Part shown: positions 6,248-11,849 of the stretch, one piece after another | How positions within the stretch are numbered: position 1 is the stretch's first letter | How the letters are laid out: each line of letters starts with the position of its first letter | NCBI GenBank assembly: GCA_938030905.1 | Contig: CALHIW010000022.1 | Coordinates: 1-11,849 of the forward strand | DNA: 11,849 nucleotides | Source: Candidatus Methanomethylicia archaeon | Lineage (GTDB): Archaea; Thermoproteota; Methanomethylicia; CALHIW01 | Direction: 5' to 3' | Notes under the pieces: model-generated | Databases searched by the model: none | Told to the model about the DNA's origin: nothing | The model's input: the letters and a program-made list of their open reading frames with translations, nothing else | Translations under genes and position numbers: made by a program

Positions 6248-7947
6248 TAGTATGCACGTACTTGTGGGGTCCACTTCGTAATAGTTACAGGAATATATTC
6301 TAGACGGGGGCCATCAACAGTATGGTAGGCTAATGTATGTACAAGCCAGTTTTCATCATCTCTATTTGGATAGTCAATTCTTGAATGAGCTCCACGGGAC
6401 TCTTTTCTATTTAGGGCGGACAGTAGGGTTACTTCTGCAAGATCAAGCATAAAGTCAAGCTCTAACGCAGCTATAAAGCCTGTATTAAAGACTCTCCCCC
6501 TATCCTCAACTCTAGCATTCCTAAATCTTTCCTTTAAATTCCTAATCTTTTTAAGCCCCTCTAGAAGCTTATCGCCATGTCTGAAAATCCACGCACAATC
6601 ATCCATTATATATCTCATCTCATTTCTAATTTCTGGAATTCTCTCACTACCTTCATGTTTAAGAATACAATCATAAACTCTTTTCTCCTCCATTAGTAGG
6701 GGATTTTGAGGTATATCTGGTAGGGAGGATGATTGAGCGTGTTTGGCAGCTTCAACACCTGCAATAGCTCCGAAAACTAAACATTCAGCTGTTGAATTTG
6801 TTCCAAGCCTATTTGCACCGTGGAGACTTAGACATGAACATTCACCAGCAGCATAAAGTCTAGGTATCGGAGTTTCAGTTTTAATGTTTGCATGTATACC
6901 ACCCATAGAGTAATGTGCCGCTGGCCTTATTGGTATTAGCTCATCTACAGGATCAATACCAGCAAGCTTAATACATACATCCCTTATTAATGGTAATCTC
7001 TCATTTATTTTCCCCTCACCAAGATGTCTAAGATCTAAAGCAATATATGGGCCGAAAGGACCTTTAAATCCTCTACCCTCAAGGATTTCAGTGTATTCAG
7101 CTCTTGAAACAACATCTCTAGGAGCTGTCTCCATGTATTTAGGAGCATAATGCCTCATAAAACGTTCACCATTAGCATTTATCAAGTATCCACCTTCACC
7201 ACGAGCTCCCTCAGTAATAAGGATACCTGATGGAACAAGACCTGTTGGATGGAACTGTACCATCTCCATATCCTTTAACGGAGTGCCTGCACGGTAAGCT
7301 ATGGCTACACCATCACCTGTAGCTGAATGAGAATATGTTGTGAAGTTATATATTCTCATATAGCCTCCAGTAGCCATTATTATTGATTTAGCCTTGAATA
7401 CACTCATTTTACCAGTCTTTATTTCAATAGCTGTAACACCCTTAGCAATACCATCATCAACTATAAGAGATGTAACAAACCATTCATAGTAAAAGTTAAT
7501 ATTATCGTAGAGTAGTGAACGACCATACAATGTATGCATTTCATGAAGACCAGTATAGTCAGCAGCAAAACATGCTCTTGGGAAGCTATGTCCTCCAAAT
7601 GGTCTTTGAGATATCTTTCCATCTTCATCTCTACTCCATGGACAACCCCAGTGGTCAAGCTTAACTATTTCTATAGGTATTCTATTAACAAAAAGCTCTA
7701 CAACATCCTGATCAGCAAGAAAATCAGATCCTTTAACAGTATCCCATGCATGAAGCTCTAATGAATCACCCTCTCTTAATACTGCAGCAGTACCACCCTG
7801 TGCACATACAGAGTGAGATCTAGTAGGATAAACCTTACTTATCACACCAATACTAAGCTTAGGATCATACTCAGCAGCTGCTATAGCAGCTCTTAAACCA
7901 GCAATACCAGCACCAACTATTACAATATCATGACTTATAACCTCCAT
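6247..7947 (-). CDS. sdhA: succinate dehydrogenase/fumarate reductase flavoprotein subunit
   Basis: This is the catalytic flavoprotein (566 residues, normal length) that interconverts succinate and fumarate. The Rossmann motif IVGAGIAGLRAA (9-20) binds FAD. His45 in TRSHSVCAQGG stands where the covalent FAD link forms in SdhA and FrdA. Active-site motifs follow: HPTG (H233), EGARGEGG (246-253, with R249), PRDVV and the following SRA (276-283), HYSMGG (H345), and GECSCLSLHGANRLG (368-382, with E369 and R380). The C-terminal helical domain is complete. Its partner is the fused TfrB-type subunit next in the operon, so it could equally be named tfrA. The direction of the reaction cannot be told from sequence. 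It starts at ATG 7947 about 37 nt after a TATA box and ends with TAG. Confidence 0.93.
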   Translation of the reverse strand: MEVISHDIVIVGAGIAGLRAAIAAAEYDPKLSIGVISKVYPTRSHSVCAQGGTAAVLREGDSLELHAWDTVKGSDFLADQDVVELFVNRIPIEIVKLDHWGCPWSRDEDGKISQRPFGGHSFPRACFAADYTGLHEMHTLYGRSLLYDNINFYYEWFVTSLIVDDGIAKGVTAIEIKTGKMSVFKAKSIIMATGGYMRIYNFTTYSHSATGDGVAIAYRAGTPLKDMEMVQFHPTGLVPSGILITEGARGEGGYLINANGERFMRHYAPKYMETAPRDVVSRAEYTEILEGRGFKGPFGPYIALDLRHLGEGKINERLPLIRDVCIKLAGIDPVDELIPIRPAAHYSMGGIHANIKTETPIPRLYAAGECSCLSLHGANRLGTNSTAECLVFGAIAGVEAAKHAQSSSLPDIPQNPLLMEEKRVYDCILKHEGSERIPEIRNEMRYIMDDCAWIFRHGDKLLEGLKKIRNLKERFRNARVEDRGRVFNTGFIAALELDFMLDLAEVTLLSALNRKESRGAHSRIDYPNRDDENWLVHTLAYHTVDGPRLEYIPVTITKWTPQVRAY

Positions 7948-7976
7948 ATAACCGTCAATAGGCTATAATGGGGAAA

Positions 7977-7990
7977 ACCTATAAATCTTT
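7977..7990 (-). promoter_or_regulatory. TATA box of the sdhA-tfrB operon
   Basis: The minus-strand sequence AAAGATTTATAGG is centred about 36-37 nt before the ATG at 7947, predicting a leader of about 10 nt. A second A/T box (ATTATAG near 7963) is too close to the ATG to serve a normal start. Confidence 0.5.
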
Positions 7991-8023
7991 CCATAAAGTA
8001 AGCAATATTGTCAAATTAAGTCA

Positions 8024-8591
8024 TTACCTATACATGTCCACATATACTAACTTGGCATCATCAGGTAGGCCAGTCATATTAGTTAAGATTTAGCTATCAT
8101 TTCCTAGCCTTCTCAGATACGGAGGATCAGATTTATTGGATTGCCAGGTGGTATTATATAGTGTCACTATACCTACAGACCTTCCACCCAGGAGGATTTA
8201 GTAGCCTAATCCTCTTTATCAGAGATTTGGATTTAGGATCTAGGTAGGCTTCTGGAAAGCTTTTTCATTTGGAAGTGTTGTGGATGAGGATTATGGGGTT
8301 CATAGTGTGGCTTGGTGGCTTCGAGTAGTCTACAATATGGGAAGGCTATCCCACACTTGAGGACACGACTACCAAATGTTCAGCCTTCTTGTTTAGGAGC
8401 TGGGAATAGTGTTCATGTAACTTACATGAATGTAACTCATGATATCATAGGCTGTAAGCTAGCTTAGCATGTAGTGTAAGTCTAGGAAGTAATGCGTGAT
8501 TAAGGATCATTGAGACCATTAGGATCCACCTCAGGTCTTTGATGTTTACTTCCAGTGATGCTTCAGAGTAGTCATTAAGAAACTTTCTAAC
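8024..8591 (-). pseudogene. decayed protein gene, family not recognised
   Basis: No intact gene occupies 7948-8930. On the minus strand one frame from 8591 to about 8160 reads like a protein interrupted by only a few stops: VRKFLNDYSEASLEVNIKDL, then HALLPRLTLHAKLAYSL, stop, HEHYSQLLNKKAEHLVVVSS, stop, PSHIVDYSKPPSHTMNPIIL, stop, KSFPEAYLDPKSKSLIKRIR, and NPPGWKVCRYSD. A shift of one base then continues with TLYNTTWQSNKSDPPYLRRL, another stop, and LTNMTGLPDDAKLVYVDMYR ending at TAA 8024. About 190 residues can be recovered, rich in conserved-looking Pro, Trp, His and Asp. The opposite strand shows many TAGs in register because it is antisense to CTA leucine codons. The N-terminus may extend to about 8690. 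I do not recognise the family. The rest, 8592-8900, shows nothing further. Confidence 0.6.
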
Positions 8592-8900
8592 CTAATAAGT
8601 CCTACTACACCATATCAGACACGTATACCCTAGGAGAAAACCATTACTAATAAGAGAAGGAATAGAATAGATTCAAAAACTTCATCAAGGAGTAATATTT
8701 AATGTCCTTAACTAAGCACGGCTAAGTAGGCTAGTATTACAGTTTAAGAGAGCGTTTAAGTTTAACCAGCTAGGACTTAAAAGCTTTGAAATAACTCCGA
8801 GCTATATGTTGAGTTGTTATGTATAATTGGGATTACTACTATTTTAAATTATTTAACAGGTCTATCTTCTGAAGTTAATATAGATCATTATTTAGCGTGA

Positions 8901-8910
8901 AGTTTTTAAA
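8901..8910 (+). promoter_or_regulatory. TATA box of the HMG-CoA reductase gene
   Basis: AGTTTTTAAA is centred about 25 nt upstream of the ATG at 8931. It overlaps the alternative ATG at 8910, which could therefore not be on the mRNA. This spacing fits a leaderless transcript and decides the start. Confidence 0.55.
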
Positions 8911-8930
8911 TGTTAAATTTCAAGTATACT

Positions 8931-10223
8931 ATGGAAACATCTAGAATACCAGGTTTCTATAAGCTTTCAGTTGTAGAGAGATTAAAAATTATTGCTGAGT
9001 ATGCATCATTAACTAATGAAGAGGTTGAGGCTCTTAGTAACTTTGGGAATTTAGATGTTGAAGTAGCTGATAGAATGATTGAAAACGTTATTGGAGGAAT
9101 AACGTATCCATTCGCAGTTGCTGTAAACTTTCTTATTAATAATCGTGATTATATAGTTCCAATGGTTATAGAGGAGCCTTCAGTTGTTGCTGCTGCAAGT
9201 AATGCTGCTAGAATTACGAGAAGTAGAGGAGGAGTGCAGACAAGTAGTACGGATCCATTAATGATTGGGCAGATTCAGCTAGTTAACATTAAAGATCCTT
9301 GGAGTAAAAGAGCATTAATACTTGAACATAAGTATGAACTACTAAAAATCGCTAATGAGCAAGATCCAATACTTGTAGGTCTTGGTGGTGGAGCTAAAGA
9401 TCTTGAGGTTAGAGTATTGGATACTTTGAGGGGGCCGATGGTTATTATCCATCTCATTGTTGATGTTAGGGATGCTATGGGTGCAAATACTGTTAATACT
9501 ATGGTTGAGGCAATAGCACCATACATAGAGGAACTTACTAACGGGAAAGTATATCTTCGAATAATATCAAATCTTGCTGATAAACGAATTGTTAGAGCTA
9601 GAGTTGTTGTTGATAAAATGGAGCTTGGCGGAGAGGATATTGTTGATAGAATAGTTTCAGCATGGGCTTTCGCAGCCGCAGATCCTTATAGAGCGGCAAC
9701 ACATAATAAGGGAATTATGAATGGAATAATAGCTGTAGCTCTTGCTACAGCTCAGGACCATAGAGCTATTGAGGCGGGAGCACATGCATATGCTGCTAGA
9801 AACGGAAAATACACTACACTAACCACATGGGAGAAGAATGAGAACGGTGATCTTGTAGGTGTTCTTGAAGTACCTATTCCTGTTGGAATTGTTGGTGGAG
9901 CTATTAAAACACATCCAATTGCAAGAATAGCTCTAAAAATACTTAAAGTTAAAACTGCAAGAGAGCTTGGGGAAATTATGGGGGCCGTAGGGCTAATCCA
10001 GAATCTTGCAGCATTAAGAGCACTTGTAACAGAGGGAATTCAGAAGGGACATATGAAACTTCATGCTAGGAATCTTGCAATTATGGCTGGTGCTAAAGGT
10101 GAAATGATAGATAGAGTTGTTGAGGTCATGATTAAAGAGGGAAAAATCAGATTTGATAAAGCTAAGGAAATTGTTGGAAAGCTAGTAGAGTATAAAAACT
10201 CTCTTTACTCATCTAGTGAATAA
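8931..10223 (+). CDS. mvaA: hydroxymethylglutaryl-CoA reductase, class II
   Basis: The enzyme reduces HMG-CoA to mevalonate, the committed step towards isoprenoid chains of archaeal membrane lipids. From ATG 8931 it has 430 residues, the usual class II length. It opens with SRIPGFYKLSVVERLK, a class II hallmark. The substrate and catalytic region has ENVIGG (51-56) and EEPSVVAAAS (81-90) with the catalytic Glu. The cofactor motif is DAMGAN (181-186). Catalytic Lys260 is in HNKGIMNG, Asp276 in AQDHRAIEAG and His374 in GHMKLHARN. Most archaea have class I reductase; class II occurs in bacteria and in lineages such as Archaeoglobus and Thermoplasma, usually explained by transfer from bacteria. 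Its codon use does not differ visibly from its neighbours, so any transfer is old. It has its own promoter and the neighbouring genes do not belong to the mevalonate pathway. Reductant preference (NADH or NADPH) is not clear. Confidence 0.95.
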   Translation: METSRIPGFYKLSVVERLKIIAEYASLTNEEVEALSNFGNLDVEVADRMIENVIGGITYPFAVAVNFLINNRDYIVPMVIEEPSVVAAASNAARITRSRGGVQTSSTDPLMIGQIQLVNIKDPWSKRALILEHKYELLKIANEQDPILVGLGGGAKDLEVRVLDTLRGPMVIIHLIVDVRDAMGANTVNTMVEAIAPYIEELTNGKVYLRIISNLADKRIVRARVVVDKMELGGEDIVDRIVSAWAFAAADPYRAATHNKGIMNGIIAVALATAQDHRAIEAGAHAYAARNGKYTTLTTWEKNENGDLVGVLEVPIPVGIVGGAIKTHPIARIALKILKVKTARELGEIMGAVGLIQNLAALRALVTEGIQKGHMKLHARNLAIMAGAKGEMIDRVVEVMIKEGKIRFDKAKEIVGKLVEYKNSLYSSSE

Positions 10224-10290
10224 TAGATTTCTATTCATATTATGGTTTAAACATTTTATCATAAAGCTAATAATCCTATCAGAAACTGGA

Positions 10291-10320
10291 TTTTATTTTA
10301 CAATTTCTTTATGCTTTATT
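10291..10320 (+). terminator. T-rich termination region after mvaA
   Basis: A pyrimidine-rich stretch (TTTTATTTTACAATTTCTTT and on) begins about 70 nt after the HMG-CoA reductase stop. Archaeal termination needs only U-rich transcripts, so this is a plausible end point. No hairpin is evident. Apart from this, the element at 10468 and the next promoter, the 329 bases between mvaA and the regulator hold nothing I can identify. Confidence 0.3.
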
Positions 10321-10467
10321 ATAGTTGGTTGAGGTGATACCTGTTATAAGTGGACAGGACCAAACTAATTAGCTAACTTAAGCACTCTCATAAATCATAT
10401 AGACTAGAACAGTAACCATTATTCACCAGAAATAGAGGAATGCGGACCAACTTTAGATATAGAAGCA

Positions 10468-10494
10468 CATGTAGTTAATGGCTTAAGTTAACAG
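10468..10494. repeat. palindromic upstream element, copy 2
   Basis: This is the second copy of the element at 2065-2093, here with GTTAATGGCTTAAGTTAAC, so two overlapping dyads share TTAA arms. It ends about 58 nt before the regulator ATG and about 25 nt before its TATA box, a typical place for an archaeal regulatory site. Autoregulation by the adjacent HTH protein is an inference. Confidence 0.5.
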
Positions 10495-10509
10495 CACTCG
10501 ATAGAGAAG

Positions 10510-10525
10510 CATAAAAGTTTATTAA
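10510..10525 (+). promoter_or_regulatory. TATA box of the HTH regulator gene
   Basis: CATAAAAGTTTATTAA lies 28-43 nt before the ATG at 10553. The TTTATTAA part predicts a start at about 10547-10550. This makes the TTG at 10544 unlikely as start codon and favours the ATG with a leader of a few bases. Confidence 0.5.
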
Positions 10526-10552
10526 GTTCTCTTCAATATAACATTGATTTAT

Positions 10553-10945
10553 ATGTTTTTACCATGTGAAGTAGCTGTAAAAGCAGTAATTCCAGCTATT
10601 AGATCCACAATTGTGAAAGTAATGTATAATGAATTTAGATTTAAACAAATAAGCATAGCAGAATCCCTAAACATAACTCAGGCTGCTGTAAGCCAATATA
10701 TTAGAGGAGTAAGAGGGACAGCTATAAGTATTGATAGTATTCCTGAAATACATAGTGAAATCGTCAACTTCATCAATAAAGTCGTAACAGAGAATATTAG
10801 TAGAGATGAACAGATAACTCATTACTGTAAACTCTGCAATATTATTAGGACCAAGGGGCTTATGTGTGAAATACATAAGCAATACGACTTAACAGTAAGA
10901 AAACTTAACTGTAACCTCTGTAGATCCTTTAAATGCGGATTATAG
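10553..10945 (+). CDS. HTH transcriptional regulator with C-terminal zinc-binding cysteines
   Basis: This 130-residue protein resembles an archaeal XRE-like regulator group (COG2522 type). It begins MFLPCEVAVKAVIPAIRSTI, a conserved opening of these proteins. A helix-turn-helix follows (about 30-52, ISIAESLNITQAAVSQYIRG), in which QAAVSQYIRG is the recognition helix. After a helical linker, the C-terminus has CKLC (92-95), C105 and H108 in KGLMCEIH, then C120, C123 and C128, enough for one and perhaps two zinc sites. ATG 10553 is chosen over TTG 10544 because of the TATA spacing and because the conserved opening starts there. It stands alone. The palindromic element upstream may be its own operator. 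Its ligand and targets are unknown. It ends with TAG. Confidence 0.8.
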   Translation: MFLPCEVAVKAVIPAIRSTIVKVMYNEFRFKQISIAESLNITQAAVSQYIRGVRGTAISIDSIPEIHSEIVNFINKVVTENISRDEQITHYCKLCNIIRTKGLMCEIHKQYDLTVRKLNCNLCRSFKCGL

Positions 10946-11064
10946 CATATAGCAATATAAAACCATGATATTAGGCTAATTACATACAACATAAACACCA
11001 TAGCTTAACAGACATATTGCTAATATAAATATCACTTCATGCAATTATGATAGAATATAAACAG

Positions 11065-11640
11065 ATTACAGAACAAGTTTTAATTCCTTTGAATTTTCAT
11101 AAACAGTAGGGGTGGAAGGAATCTTAATCCTCTATTTAGTGGGGAAAGAATGATTCATTAGAATCCTCCTTTTGAAGGAATTGATGCTTAAATTTATTTA
11201 AGCTCTTAGAGCCCATAGACCAGGAGTCCTGTCTATAATGATTTTGAACTTGTCATTGGAGTATTTGGGGCTTCTTTAATGAAGGAGTTTACAATTAAGT
11301 AATTTCTAATTGTGTAAATTCTCATCAGGATTAATTCATTTCTCTCAACATCCATAGTAGAATAACATAATGCTTTTCTCTTATCTTAACAACAGTCTCA
11401 TCTACTCTTCCAGGTCTCTTCCCCGCCTTGCAATCAATAATTCCCCTCAAAACTCTTCATCCAGTTCCAACAGATGTCTAAATACTGGTAGATCTCAAAT
11501 AGAATCTTAGTAGTTCTTCTTACTGAAAATGCTTAAATGTGGTTGCTGCACCAAGTATATTAACATCTAAGAATGCTTGCCTCTGAACTCATCTTTAAAC
11601 TCTGTATTTTAATGTGTTGTTATGTATGTTGTGGTTGTGT
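11065..11640 (-). pseudogene. decayed DDE transposase, IS6-like
   Basis: The 754 bases after the regulator (10946-11699) contain no intact gene but show a transposase in ruins on the minus strand. Successive frames give CKAGKRPGRVDETVVKIREK (DET motif, about 11389-11405), YSTMDVERNELI (about 11333-11358), IIIDRTPGLWALRA (second catalytic Asp, about 11199-11240), FKRRILMNHSFPTK, and RIKIPSTPTVYENSKEL (about 11079-11135). The order and wording match archaeal IS6-type enzymes, where DET, then D-R-x-P-W-x-WAL, then F-x-x-RN and K-R-x-K-x-F are typical. At least three frameshifts and several stops break it. The N-terminal part (to about 11640) is weaker. No terminal inverted repeats were found. 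The element is immobile and old. I see nothing in 10946-11064. Confidence 0.6.
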
Positions 11641-11699
11641 GGGGTTTGTAGATTGTTGCTATTCTTTTATATCTTATAGTATTCTTCTAAGCTTTTAAG

Positions 11700-11849
11700 T
11701 TACTCATAGATTCTTTCAATAGCATATTCTCTTCCTGTAAATCTCAATATTGTATGGTTTAGGATCCCATTTCTATGGTTTATAGATATGTTTACCTCCA
11801 TATTCATTGATGATAATCCATCTCCTACAGCTTCAGTATCATATGCTGA
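11700..11849 (-). CDS. 3' end of an unknown protein gene (partial)
   Basis: The frame is open from the window edge to TAA at 11700-11702 and encodes 49 residues, including SSMNMEVNISINHRNGILNH, TILRFTGREYAIERIYE and the stop. Codon use (AGA, ATA, GGA) matches the native genes. After the TAA the same frame continues LKSLEEYYKI to another TAA at about 11670. IYE-LKSLEEYYKI looks like one helix, so the first TAA may be a recent change from a Tyr codon (TAC or TAT). An internal ATG at 11807 is possible, but the frame is open upstream and most of the gene probably lies beyond the window. The family is not recognised. Confidence 0.5.
   Translation of the reverse strand, partial: SAYDTEAVGDGLSSMNMEVNISINHRNGILNHTILRFTGREYAIERIYE

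Noticed and set aside
8033..8439. A long + strand frame interrupted only by TAG, suggesting TAG recoding (pyrrolysine or suppression).
   Set aside because: The frame is in register with CTA leucine codons of the decayed minus-strand gene, which yields TAG antisense. The flavoprotein, archaemetzincin and HTH genes all use TAG as a normal stop.
8910..8930. Upstream ATG at 8910 as start of HMG-CoA reductase.
   Set aside because: It overlaps the TATA box, and the conserved N-terminus begins at 8931.
10321..10470. Possible small gene around GAGGTGATACC at about 10331.
   Set aside because: The frame after it stops within 15 codons and there is no promoter or conserved text.
11806..11849. C/D box RNA-like signals (TTGATGA to CTGA, about 43 nt).
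   Set aside because: There are no convincing internal C' and D' boxes, and the stretch is part of the partial coding frame on the minus strand.
1..11849. CRISPR array, rRNA, or a defence island.
   Set aside because: No regularly spaced direct repeats, no rRNA-like sequence and no defence-type domains were seen.

Overview
The window looks like a piece of an AT-rich genome from a thermophilic archaeon of the Thermoproteota (Crenarchaeota). The grounds are a tRNA interrupted by small introns (one in the acceptor stem), TATA boxes placed for leaderless or nearly leaderless transcripts, a protein resembling the crenarchaeal DUF2208 family, an archaemetzincin, and an archaeal HTH plus zinc-ribbon regulator. 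I do not assign a genus.

Layout. 1-258 (+): 3' end of a membrane-protein gene broken by an in-frame TAG. 339-452 (-): tRNA, best read as Pro(UGG), with introns of 22 and 16 nt. About 730-1080 (-): relic of an unrecognised gene. 1215-1991 (-): membrane-anchored metallophosphoesterase. 2243-3087 (-): prephenate dehydratase whose first codons are out of frame. 3325-4642 (-): two-gene unit of a DUF2208-like membrane protein and an archaemetzincin. 4682-7947 (-): two-gene operon of a flavoprotein (SdhA/FrdA/TfrA type) and a fused iron-sulfur/CCG protein (TfrB type). 8024-8591 (-): a second, longer gene relic. 8931-10223 (+): class II HMG-CoA reductase. 10553-10945 (+): HTH regulator. About 11065-11640 (-): decayed transposase. 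11700-11849 (-): 3' end of an unknown gene running off the window.

How the genes fit together. The window joins phenylalanine synthesis (prephenate dehydratase), succinate/fumarate redox chemistry (TfrAB-like pair) and isoprenoid lipid synthesis (HMG-CoA reductase). These are separate transcription units, not one pathway. The redox pair is notable because subunit B is fused to HdrB-like CCG domains and no membrane-anchor gene follows; the known precedent for that architecture is the thiol:fumarate reductase of methanogens.

Most unusual points: a well-formed bulge-helix-bulge motif for an intron at tRNA position 3/4; the TfrAB-like enzyme; a class II (bacterial-type) HMG-CoA reductase; a palindromic element found upstream of both the metallophosphoesterase and the HTH regulator; and several decayed or interrupted genes in 12 kb. 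I saw no CRISPR array, rRNA or intact insertion sequence, and nothing I can confidently call a wholly new multi-gene system.
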